Source of the DNA: Streptococcaceae bacterium
GTDB taxonomy: Bacteria > Bacillota > Bacilli > Lactobacillales > Streptococcaceae
Assembly (NCBI GenBank): GCA_902363395.1
Contig: CABIZZ010000005.1
Span: 1 to 8,040, forward strand
Length of the DNA: 8,040 nt
Reading direction: 5' to 3'
In this document: positions 1-5,187 of the stretch, in pieces
How the letters are laid out: each line of letters opens with the position of its first letter
Position numbering within the stretch: the first letter of the stretch is position 1
Notes under the pieces: model-generated
The model's database searches: none
Told to the model about the DNA's origin: nothing
The model's input: only the letters and a program-made list of their open reading frames with translations
Position numbers and translations under genes: made by a program

Positions 1-110
1 CAGTTTGCTACCGTTGAAACAATAACGATCAGTCCATAAAAGAGCTGTGCCGTATGATTCATGAAATGACTACTAACTATTCCAGTAGCATAGGGCATAA
101 ATGAAACAAA
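1..110. repeat. Terminal direct repeat, left copy
   Basis: These 110 bases are identical, in the same orientation, to the last 110 bases of the window (7931-8040). The match begins at the first base and ends at the last base of the window, as expected for a circular molecule, a tandem array, or an assembly that stopped at a repeat. If it closes, the unit is 7,930 bp. The repeat lies inside the C-terminal part of a DUF1211 gene and carries no visible origin or recombination motif of its own. Confidence 0.95.
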
Positions 111-131
111 AAATAAAAGATACAAATTCTT
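1..131 (-). pseudogene. 5' end of the DUF1211 C-terminal fragment, fused to a truncated HTH gene
   Basis: Read on the minus strand this gives K-N-L-Y-L-L-F-F-V-S-F-M-P-Y-A-T-G..., the typical third and fourth membrane-segment region of TMEM175/DUF1211 proteins. The same frame continues at 8028-7708 if the ends are joined through the 110-bp repeat. Immediately upstream the frame meets a TGA (132-134) that ends a helix-turn-helix fragment, so the normal N-terminal half is missing here. That half is found at 6906-7139. An 8-bp sequence at 122-129 (ACAAATTC on the plus strand) also occurs at 6902-6909, where the N-terminal half breaks off. No start codon with a ribosome binding site is visible, so I read this as a remnant. 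Confidence 0.7.
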
Positions 132-266
132 TCAAATTTCTCCCTTTTCAATTTGCCTAACTTGACCTGCATTACCTAGGTCGCTTTGCTTTAAATTATA
201 CTTTTTTCTTAAACATTTAATACGAGTAGGTATTTCTTGTGAGTAATTTTCATCAAAAAATTTCAT
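132..266 (-). pseudogene. Truncated Xre-like helix-turn-helix protein (44 codons)
   Basis: The ORF starts at ATG 266 with a good ribosome binding site (GGGAG, 7 bases upstream), 43 bp after the cadX stop. The 44 residues include R-I-K-x-L-R-K-K-Y-N-L-K-Q-S-D-L-G and end Q-V-R-Q-I-E-K-G-E-I, which resembles the first part of an Xre/Cro-type DNA-binding domain with its closing I-E-K-G signature. Full proteins of this class are usually 65 to 300 residues. This one stops at a TGA exactly where DUF1211 sequence begins, so it is probably the 5' end of a regulator cut by a rearrangement. The spacing inside the helix-turn-helix is a few residues shorter than usual, so the family call is moderate. It may be co-transcribed with cadD-cadX; what it regulated cannot be told. 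Confidence 0.5.
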
Positions 267-309
267 ATATAATCTCCCTATAATCATGGAAAAGTAGTAA
301 AAATAGTTG

Positions 310-648
310 TTATCCTAGTTGATTAAAAAAATCTCTGATTTCCTCATCTTTTATAAAATAATATATAATTTTCCCCTCTCTTCTAGTGTCCAAGATGTTT
401 TGATTGGCTAGTTTACGAAGATGGTGGGAGGCAGATGCCATACTGAGATTTAATAAACAGGCTATATCGCAGACACAGAGTTCTTCGACGGCAAGGAGAT
501 AAAAGATGATATTTATCTGTTTATTATCGGTAAATTTTGATAAAATGCGAAGTGATTTTTGGACTTTTTCCTTTTCAAGGTAGTTCGTTGCGGTTGTAAC
601 ATTTTGTTGATTTATAACATCCACTTGACAGATACTATCTTTTTTCAT
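310..648 (-). CDS. cadX: CadX/CadC-type ArsR-SmtB cadmium-responsive repressor
   Basis: This 112-residue winged-helix metal sensor of the ArsR/SmtB family very probably represses the cad operon and releases DNA on binding Cd(II), Pb(II) or Zn(II). Visible features are the family metal box E-L-C-V-C-D-I with Cys58 and Cys60, the recognition helix S-x-A-S-H-H-L-R at about 71-78, and an N-terminal Cys7. These cysteine positions match those I recall for pI258 CadC. Cys11 of CadC is Val here, and the C-terminal alpha-5 site (Asp101, His103, His114) is not intact: Asp101 remains, position 103 is Glu, and the protein ends at 112. An extra Cys64 is present. I chose ATG 648 (M-K-K-D-S) over the upstream in-frame ATG at 678 because AGGAG lies 8 bases before it, overlapping the cadD stop codon. 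It follows cadD by 11 bp, as in staphylococcal cadD-cadX operons. Confidence 0.9.
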   Translation of the reverse strand: MKKDSICQVDVINQQNVTTATNYLEKEKVQKSLRILSKFTDNKQINIIFYLLAVEELCVCDIACLLNLSMASASHHLRKLANQNILDTRREGKIIYYFIKDEEIRDFFNQLG

Positions 649-659
649 AATTTTTTCTC

Positions 660-1274
660 CTAGCCTAACACAGCCCATAGCATGTCAAAGCTGTTGTTTT
701 CAATCAGGATATACATCCCCAATCCTAAATAGACAACGGCAATAAACCATCTGCTATATTTTTCCAAAGTTTCTCCAACAGAAGGGACTTGTGCTAATTT
801 TTGGGCTGAAAAAACCAAGAGATAAATCATGACTAGAAAAGTAAGTAAAGTCACTATCATATTCGCTAAATTTAAGGTGGTAAAATATGGGACAAAGACA
901 CCAATATTGTCAGCGCCACAACTTGCAAAAGTAATCATAGCTACTAGAAAAATCAGGTTTTTATTGTCTTTTCGCAAACCATCTTTTGCAATAGCTTCTC
1001 CATCAGAATCTCCTAAAAGCAAAACTTTGAGGCCTAGGAAAATTGGAATCAAACCGAGTAAACCTAAAATCTCTTTACTAGGAATATAATTTAAGACAAA
1101 TGCAAAAAGCAAACTTAGGAATATTAGACTAACAGAGCCTAGAAATTGTCCTAAATAGATGTTAATGATGTCCTTTCTGCTTTTTCTTTTGGCAAAAAAT
1201 AACATTAGGATAATAAGTAAGTCTACGGCTGTCCCAGAATACAGGATTATTGAAGTAACAATATTTTGAATCAT
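660..1274 (-). CDS. cadD: CadD family cadmium resistance transporter
   Basis: This 204-residue integral membrane protein confers cadmium resistance, by family knowledge through efflux or sequestration at the membrane. It begins M-I-Q-N-I-V-T and contains the blocks characteristic of CadD: T-A-V-D-L-L near the N-terminus, F-A-F-V-L-N-Y-I-P, L-G-L-L-G-L-I-P-I, A-S-C-G-A-D-N-I-G-V-F-V-P-Y-F, and a C-terminal I-E-N-N. About six hydrophobic segments are visible, with a short charged loop (G-D-S-D-G-E) in the middle. The length equals the family norm of about 205. An in-frame ATG at 1286 would add four residues, but GAGG lies six bases upstream of ATG 1274, and that start matches the M-I-Q start I recall for staphylococcal CadD. 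It is first in a two-gene operon with cadX; promoter and operator lie directly upstream. Confidence 0.95.
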   Translation of the reverse strand: MIQNIVTSIILYSGTAVDLLIILMLFFAKRKSRKDIINIYLGQFLGSVSLIFLSLLFAFVLNYIPSKEILGLLGLIPIFLGLKVLLLGDSDGEAIAKDGLRKDNKNLIFLVAMITFASCGADNIGVFVPYFTTLNLANMIVTLLTFLVMIYLLVFSAQKLAQVPSVGETLEKYSRWFIAVVYLGLGMYILIENNSFDMLWAVLG

Positions 1275-1283
1275 AAAACACCT

Positions 1284-1305
1284 CATTCAAATATATTTTT
1301 GAATG
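1284..1305. promoter_or_regulatory. CadX/CadC-type operator of cadD-cadX
   Basis: The site is a 22-bp inverted repeat with perfect 8-bp arms: CATTCAAA, six bases, TTTGAATG. It has the same core (TCAAAT...ATTTGA) as the cad operator I recall from S. aureus pI258. It starts one base after the -10 box and its other edge touches the cadD ribosome binding site, so a bound repressor would cover the transcription start. This supports autoregulation by the cadX product. Confidence 0.85.
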
Positions 1306-1306
1306 T

Positions 1307-1335
1307 ATTCTAACATTAACCTTTGTAGATGTCAA
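1307..1335 (-). promoter_or_regulatory. Sigma-A promoter of cadD-cadX
   Basis: On the minus strand there is a perfect -35 TTGACA (1335-1330), a 17-bp spacer and a -10 TAGAAT (1312-1307), followed at once by the operator palindrome. The cadD start codon lies 32 bp downstream of the -10 box. Confidence 0.85.
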
Positions 1336-1376
1336 CTTAAAATCCACCAATTAATAATTGCATGTCAATATTTGTA

Positions 1377-1405
1377 TTGTGAAACTAGTTTCAGAAATAT
1401 ATAGT
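1377..1405 (+). promoter_or_regulatory. Possible plus-strand promoter with palindrome in the spacer
   Basis: TTGTGA (1377-1382), 17 bases and TATAGT (1400-1405) make a reasonable sigma-A promoter. A perfect 12-bp palindrome, GAAACTAGTTTC (1381-1392), sits in the spacer and could be an operator. It points away from cadD towards the small ORF at 1460. The region is very AT-rich, so chance matches are likely. Confidence 0.4.
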
Positions 1406-1459
1406 CTTAAAGTATGTCCACTGCCAATGGTTTTTTCAATATTTAAGAGGAGATTTATA

Positions 1460-1618
1460 ATGGTTCATTTCTATAAATTTTTAAACGAGTTATATATTTT
1501 GTTTAACCAATTATTAACTATTTTTATCAATAATCACTTCATTAATTTGTACTTTTTAATTTTGATTTATTTTTCGTGCATATTTTATATGAATTTAATT
1601 CTAATACATTTTAAATAA
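1460..1618 (+). CDS. Possible small hydrophobic protein (52 residues), not recognised
   Basis: ATG 1460 has AGGAG 8 bases upstream and a candidate promoter 55 bp before it. The predicted peptide begins M-V-H-F-Y-K-F-L-N-E-L and is almost entirely Phe, Ile, Leu, Asn and Tyr, with one long hydrophobic stretch from about residue 13. That composition is what random AT-rich DNA gives, so the coding claim rests only on the ribosome binding site and promoter. It is the only plus-strand candidate among minus-strand genes and lies between the cad operon and the copper cassette. It could equally be the remnant of a gene 5' end. I know no family for it. Confidence 0.3.
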   Translation: MVHFYKFLNELYILFNQLLTIFINNHFINLYFLILIYFSCIFYMNLILIHFK

Positions 1619-1637
1619 AAAATACGCAATTTTAATT

Positions 1638-1675
1638 GGCACTGACCCCCGTAAATTAGAATTAAATAAAAACAC
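1638..1675 (+). repeat. Left terminal inverted repeat of the copper cassette
   Basis: The repeat begins GGCACTGACCCC and ends AATAAAAACAC. Aligned without gaps to the reverse complement of 4655-4692 it matches at 30 of 38 positions, including the first 12 bases with one change and an AGAATT-AATAAAAA block. The length and outer sequence suit an IS3-family terminus. Confidence 0.75.
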
Positions 1676-1776
1676 CTCCAAGTTGGATTTGGTACAATAT
1701 AATCAAATGCTCATGGAGGTGGCTTTTTATGGTTAAAAAACGTGTGGAGACGGTGGTATTATTGTCAAGAAAATAG
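1673..1776 (+). pseudogene. Remnant of a transposase orfA start with sequestered ribosome binding site
   Basis: A strong ribosome binding site (GGAGG at 1715-1719) precedes ATG 1729, which opens M-V-K-K-R-V-E-T and ends at TAG 1774-1776 after 15 residues. M-V-K-K is a common start for IS3-family OrfA proteins, and its place about 90 bp inside the terminal repeat is right for orfA. The GGAGG is the 3' arm of an 8-bp perfect hairpin, CACCTCCA (1673-1680) with TGGAGGTG (1714-1721). A transcript entering from outside would bury the ribosome binding site, a known IS device against activation by neighbouring promoters. After about ATGGTTAAAAAACG the sequence no longer looks like transposase. Confidence 0.45.
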
Positions 1777-1849
1777 AATAACAAGCTATAAAACTGTCGA
1801 AATAGGTGGCTTTTAGGATTTTAAAAGAAATCAGTTCTATAATAAATTA

Positions 1850-1896
1850 AAAATCGTGTTGGTAGAAAAATCGTCTACTTCTACCAACACGATTTT
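1850..1896 (-). terminator. Rho-independent terminator of copY-copB
   Basis: An 18-bp perfect stem (1850-1867 with 1879-1896) encloses an 11-base loop. On the minus strand it is followed by a T-rich run. It lies 84 bp past the copB stop. The arms end in four A/T pairs on each side, so it may also work on the plus strand. Confidence 0.85.
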
Positions 1897-1979
1897 ACAA
1901 AGAGCCAGTACTTACATCTCTTTTTCTCCTGTAAAATATTGTATCTTGATACTTTAAGGAGTTTCAATCATTCGATCTG

Positions 1980-4106
1980 TTAACCGTTATTTTTTGGATC
2001 TAAACTTAATAACATCGCATTAATGGCGACGATGACTGTTGACACAGACATTAGGATTGCTCCTAATGCAGGGCTTAATGTGATACCAATAGGAGCCAAA
2101 ATTCCTGCAGCTAGAGGGATAGCTATAAAGTTATAACCAGCTCCCCAAAATAGGTTTTGTTTCATTTTACGAGTTGTTTTGTGTGCTAATTCAATGAATG
2201 ATTCAATATCTCCTGGATCGGATTGAGTCAATATGACATCAGCTGAATCCAATGCAACTTGAGTTCCAGCACCTATAGCTATACCAACATCTGCTAAGGC
2301 AAGAGAAGGAGCATCATTTACACCATCACCTACCATGATAACTTTCTTTCCTTCATCTTTAAGTGTTTTAACCAACTCATATTTGTCTTGTGGAGATTGA
2401 TTTGATCTATATTCAATCCCTAAAACTTCTGCCGCGCCTTGAGCCGCTTTTTCATTATCACCTGTTGCCATAATTGGTTGAATATTGTTCTTTTTAAGAG
2501 CTTTAATTAACTCTTTACTCGTTGGTTTTAATTCGTCCCCTAAAGCTACAGCACCAATGGCATCATCGTTTTCTACTAAGACACTAAGAGTTGCTCCTTT
2601 TGGAATATCCATATCAAGATTACGTCCATAGGCTTTTTGACTGATTAATTGGTAACGGTGCTCACCTGCTTTACCCTCTACTCCAGCACCGGAAATCACA
2701 TCAATCGAATCAAAAGATGCTGGACGTATATCTTGCTGCTCGGCGAACCTTATAATTGATTGAGCAATTGGGTGGCTAGATCCTCCTTCAATACCTGCCA
2801 ATAAGGCAATGATTTCCTCTTTTGTATATTTGTCATTAAGAAGTTTTACATCTAATACTTTAAATTCACCAGTTGTTAAAGTACCTGTTTTATCTAAAAT
2901 GATCACATCTGCATCTTGAGCTATTTCTAAGGCTTGGCGGTCTTTTACTAGTAAGCCACGGCTAGCCCCTAAGCTTGTGCTACGGGCGGTTACCAATGGA
3001 ATAGCCAGACCCAATGCGTGCGGACAAGCAATAACTAATGTAGTAATAGTAAATATAACTGCCGTTGGGATATCTCCAATAATCATCCACACTACAAAAG
3101 CAATTAGCGCGACAATAACAGCAATATAGAAGAGCCACCCTGCAACCTTTTGCGCAATATTTTCTGCCCTGGAAGGCTGACTTTGAGCTTGGCTAATTAA
3201 AGTCTGTACTTGAGAGATAAACGATTGATCACCTGTCTCAAGCACTTTAATATAAAGAACCCCTTCTCCATTTGTTGAGCCTCCGATTACTTCATCGCCA
3301 GGGCCTTTTTTTACTGCTTTTGACTCCCCAGTTAGAAGAGCTTCGTTTAAACGTGATTCGCCACGCTCGATAATCCCGTCTGCTGGCACATTTTCTCCGG
3401 CTTGAACACGAATTAAATCACCTATCTTTAAGTCAGAAACTGGTCGTGTTTCAATTGAATCGTCTTCTAATACAACGTGAGCATCTTTCGGCACTAACTT
3501 AGCCAATTCTGCTTGTGCGTCTCCTGCTTCTCCAATAGCTTTCATCTCAATCCAGTGACCTAATAGCATGATTAATAGTAATGAAGCAAATTCAAAGAAA
3601 AAGTCCATCACATGTTCACCCGTTACGTAGGTAATGATCACAGCATAAATACTGTATAAATATGAAACACTTAAACCTAAAGAAACGAGTGCCATCATTC
3701 CAGGGTTTTTTTGTTTAAATTCGTCAACTGCACCTTGATAGAATGGACGTCCACCATAAACAATTAATATAGTAGATAAAATAGCTACTACAATATCATA
3801 ATATGGAAAAGTAAACTGGAATGGTAGTTTGAACCCATGTATAGGGGATAAGAGCATAATAATGATTCCTAGTGGCAATGACTTTAAGAAAAGTTCCTTA
3901 AAGTTTCCGTGATGATGGTGGTCATGTCCTCCGTGCCCACTGTGGTCACGCCCACTGTGCCCGCTGTGATCATGCCCCGCATGATGTTCTTGATGTTGAT
4001 CCTTATGGTCTCCATGTTCATCTGAGATTCCATGCTCGTGTTTTAACTTATCCATGTCGTCATAATCATGGTGATTATGGGACGAATTTCTGTTGTCATT
4101 ATTCAT
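1980..4106 (-). CDS. copB: CopB-type P1B-3 copper-exporting ATPase
   Basis: This 708-residue ATP-driven pump exports Cu(I), and probably Ag(I), from the cytoplasm. Residues 1-69 form a histidine-rich N-terminal tail with 20 His in the first 66 residues (repeats such as D-H-S-G-H), in place of the CxxC heavy-metal domains of CopA. P-type ATPase landmarks follow in order: TGES at 259-262 (actuator), the CPH ion-path motif at 361-363 that marks the P1B-3 class, DKTGT at 405-409 (phosphorylated Asp405), the HP dipeptide at 445-446, TGD at 548-550 and GDGVND at 593-598. Eight membrane segments are apparent, the last containing M-S-V-S-T. All catalytic residues are present and the length is normal, so it should be functional. 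ATG 4106 has AAGGAGG 8 bases upstream. It is the second gene after copY, 19 bp apart. Confidence 0.96.
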   Translation of the reverse strand: MNNDNRNSSHNHHDYDDMDKLKHEHGISDEHGDHKDQHQEHHAGHDHSGHSGRDHSGHGGHDHHHHGNFKELFLKSLPLGIIIMLLSPIHGFKLPFQFTFPYYDIVVAILSTILIVYGGRPFYQGAVDEFKQKNPGMMALVSLGLSVSYLYSIYAVIITYVTGEHVMDFFFEFASLLLIMLLGHWIEMKAIGEAGDAQAELAKLVPKDAHVVLEDDSIETRPVSDLKIGDLIRVQAGENVPADGIIERGESRLNEALLTGESKAVKKGPGDEVIGGSTNGEGVLYIKVLETGDQSFISQVQTLISQAQSQPSRAENIAQKVAGWLFYIAVIVALIAFVVWMIIGDIPTAVIFTITTLVIACPHALGLAIPLVTARSTSLGASRGLLVKDRQALEIAQDADVIILDKTGTLTTGEFKVLDVKLLNDKYTKEEIIALLAGIEGGSSHPIAQSIIRFAEQQDIRPASFDSIDVISGAGVEGKAGEHRYQLISQKAYGRNLDMDIPKGATLSVLVENDDAIGAVALGDELKPTSKELIKALKKNNIQPIMATGDNEKAAQGAAEVLGIEYRSNQSPQDKYELVKTLKDEGKKVIMVGDGVNDAPSLALADVGIAIGAGTQVALDSADVILTQSDPGDIESFIELAHKTTRKMKQNLFWGAGYNFIAIPLAAGILAPIGITLSPALGAILMSVSTVIVAINAMLLSLDPKNNG

Positions 4107-4125
4107 TTTAAATTCCTCCTTATGC

Positions 4126-4575
4126 TTAATGATGATGTAAATGACATTCGCATTGTCCTTCTGGACAATTGCAATCCACTTCTTCTACTGCGAAAGATTT
4201 TTTCATCTCTAATATTTTTTCTAGTCGATCTATATCATCGAAGCTTAAAACATGATCTTCAATGATGCTTCCTATTACATTTCCGACTTTCTTATTGCAA
4301 ATACGGTTAAAAATATCTTCTGCATAATCCCTTACGGCTTCTGTCTCTTCAATATTGGCAGTGTAAATAAACTTTCTACCTTCATGCTCTGTATTTAGTA
4401 CGCCTTTTCCAACTAATCGACCTAAGATCGTTTTGATAGTGGATTGTGTCCAGTCCATTTTTTCTTGCAATACGGAAATGACTTTTTTACTAGTTACTCG
4501 ATCATTTGCCCAAACTACACGCATGACTTCCCATTCTGCATCTGTGATATAAGTATTAAATTCTATTGTGCTCAT
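4126..4575 (-). CDS. copY: CopY copper-responsive repressor (BlaI/MecI family)
   Basis: This 149-residue winged-helix repressor holds the cop promoter off with Zn(II) bound and leaves when Cu(I) displaces the zinc. The DNA-binding half begins with D-A-E-W-E-V-M-R-V-V-W (12-22), followed by T-Q-S-T-I-K-T-I-L-G-R-L (43-54), the recognition region of BlaI/CopY proteins. The C-terminus carries the diagnostic CxCx4CxC metal site (Cys135, 137, 142, 144) and ends H-L-H-H-H, which may add ligands. Start ATG 4575 has GGAGG 7 bases upstream. It is first in the operon with copB, and two cop boxes lie directly upstream. There is no copZ or cupA chaperone and no copA, so this is a minimal repressor-pump operon. 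Confidence 0.95.
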   Translation of the reverse strand: MSTIEFNTYITDAEWEVMRVVWANDRVTSKKVISVLQEKMDWTQSTIKTILGRLVGKGVLNTEHEGRKFIYTANIEETEAVRDYAEDIFNRICNKKVGNVIGSIIEDHVLSFDDIDRLEKILEMKKSFAVEEVDCNCPEGQCECHLHHH

Positions 4576-4596
4576 TCTCCTTCCTCCCTGATTGTC

Positions 4597-4606
4597 TACA
4601 GATGTA
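4597..4606. promoter_or_regulatory. cop box 1 (CopY operator)
   Basis: TACAGATGTA fits the CopY consensus TACAnnTGTA exactly. It lies 21 bp upstream of the copY start codon, in the leader just downstream of the promoter. Its centre is 33 bp from that of cop box 2. Confidence 0.9.
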
Positions 4607-4625
4607 AACGAATATGTTTAAAATA

Positions 4626-4654
4626 AGTTTACAATTGTAAACGAATTATGTCAA
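4626..4654 (-). promoter_or_regulatory. Promoter of copY-copB
   Basis: On the minus strand TTGACA (4654-4649), a 17-bp spacer and TAAACT (4631-4626) form the promoter. cop box 2 covers the spacer and part of the -10 box. The -35 hexamer directly abuts the inner end of the right terminal inverted repeat (4655). Confidence 0.75.
4630..4639. promoter_or_regulatory. cop box 2 (CopY operator)
   Basis: TACAATTGTA is a perfect cop box within a 16-bp palindrome, GTTTACAATTGTAAAC (4627-4642). It overlaps the promoter, so CopY binding here would block RNA polymerase. The paired boxes are the usual CopY arrangement. Confidence 0.9.
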
Positions 4655-4692
4655 GTCTTTTTATTAAATTCTCACTTTTTGGGGTCAGTCCC
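4655..4692 (-). repeat. Right terminal inverted repeat of the copper cassette
   Basis: Read on the minus strand it starts GGGACTGACCCCAAAAAG, a typical IS3/IS150-type end, and matches the left repeat at 30 of 38 positions. It sits immediately outside the cop promoter. TTAA follows it at 4693-4696, and TTAA also occurs two bases outside the left repeat (1632-1635). That is too weak to call a target duplication. Confidence 0.75.
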
Positions 4693-4763
4693 TTAAAACA
4701 TGCTATTTTTATCATTGATAAATATTAATAGCTAACTTTCCGAAAAACAACTATTTTTTATAC

Positions 4764-4798
4764 AAAAAAGACATCCAAGAGAAAATTCTTGAATGTCT
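4764..4798 (-). terminator. Terminator after rpsI tail copy A
   Basis: Two 12-base arms (4769-4780 and 4787-4798) with a 6-base loop pair fully in the minus-strand transcript, with one G-U pair; on the plus strand that pair would be a mismatch. A run of T's follows on the minus strand. It lies 25 bp past the rpsI stop, where the native rpsI terminator would be. Confidence 0.8.
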
Positions 4799-4823
4799 GT
4801 AAACGTTGATAGTATCGTATTGA

Positions 4824-4927
4824 TTAACGTTTTGAGAATTGTGATGCTTTACGAGCTTTTTTCAAGCCTGGTTTGGAAAGTATGAATTTCAGTTGGACTA
4901 AAAACAGCGTAATATCAAGACTTTTCT
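4824..4927 (-). repeat. rpsI 3'-end tail plus element end, copy A (candidate att site)
   Basis: Minus-strand 4874-4824 encodes K-P-G-L-K-K-A-R-K-A-S-Q-F-S-K-R and a TAA stop, the C-terminus of streptococcal ribosomal protein S9. Upstream of the first Lys the sequence is not rpsI, so only a 51-bp tail is present. The whole 104-bp block (4824-4927) recurs at 7493-7596 with 7 mismatches. Four of these are consecutive and change the Phe-Ser codons from TTC-TCA to TTT-AGT without changing the protein. A short ribosomal-gene tail joined to foreign sequence is the mark of an integrase site in the 3' end of a host gene. The shared upstream part (4875-4927) would be the end of the integrated element. 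Confidence 0.75.
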
Positions 4928-4928
4928 C

Positions 4929-4949
4929 CGCTTTTATAAAAGCGTTTTT
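4929..4949 (+). terminator. Short palindromic hairpin with T-run
   Basis: CGCTTTTATAAAAGCG (4929-4944) is a perfect 16-bp palindrome followed by five T's, compatible with a weak plus-strand terminator. No plus-strand gene precedes it closely. It lies just outside rpsI tail copy A and is absent beside copy B, so it might instead belong to the element end. Confidence 0.35.
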
Positions 4950-5187
4950 CCAATCAAATTCAACTAATTTTATCTAAATGGTGTGGATTTTACCCCCAAA
5001 ATTACAGAGAATGGAGCTGATAAACACTAAACGTTCACACCATTAGTTAAATGATTTTTTTCATCATTTTTCTTAGATGATAGAACTTCTAATTTATTTC
5101 TTATTCAAGCAAAAACAACCTGCTATAAGTAAGAAAGAGGAAGATACAAGAAAAACACGGCGTAAAAACCGATTCAGTTCATTGTCC

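Larger units (their letters stand above)
1638..4692. mobile_element. Copper-resistance cassette bounded by IS-type inverted repeats (mobile-insertion-cassette-like)
   Basis: The copY-copB operon lies inside a 3,055-bp unit whose two ends are inverted copies of a 38-bp sequence (1638-1675 and 4692-4655, 30 of 38 identical). The tips read GGCACTGACCCC and GGGACTGACCCC, the kind of end seen in IS3-family (IS150-group) insertion sequences. Just inside the left end is the start of a transposase reading frame that stops after 15 codons. No transposase gene remains, so the layout is IS ends with resistance cargo in place of the transposase. A clean target duplication is not visible. It could instead be two IS remnants that happen to flank the operon. 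Confidence 0.6.
4693..5187. other. Non-coding stretch between the copper cassette and the DUF389 gene
   Basis: No gene is visible in these 495 bp. They hold a minus-strand terminator (4764-4798), the rpsI tail with element end (4824-4927) and a 16-bp palindrome followed by T's (4929-4949). They also contain a 9-bp inverted repeat, AATGGTGTG at 4977-4985 with CACACCATT at 5036-5044, of unknown meaning. The remainder, 5045-5187, is AT-rich with nothing recognisable. No strong terminator follows the DUF389 gene. Confidence 0.6.

Noticed and set aside
829..1089. 86-codon plus-strand ORF
   Set aside because: It lies wholly inside cadD on the opposite strand and has no recognisable protein features.
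1162..1350. 62-codon minus-strand ORF
   Set aside because: It overlaps the cadD start, promoter and operator in another frame; cadD is certain.
4068..4626. Plus-strand ORFs opposite copY and the copB start
   Set aside because: They are shadows of copY and copB with no ribosome binding site or family signature.
1632..4696. TTAA target duplication around the copper cassette
   Set aside because: TTAA adjoins the right repeat but is two bases away from the left one, and the surrounding DNA is AT-rich, so chance is likely.
4824..4927. An intact ribosomal protein S9 gene
   Set aside because: Only the last 16 codons match S9; upstream sequence is unrelated in both copies, so these are tails, not genes.
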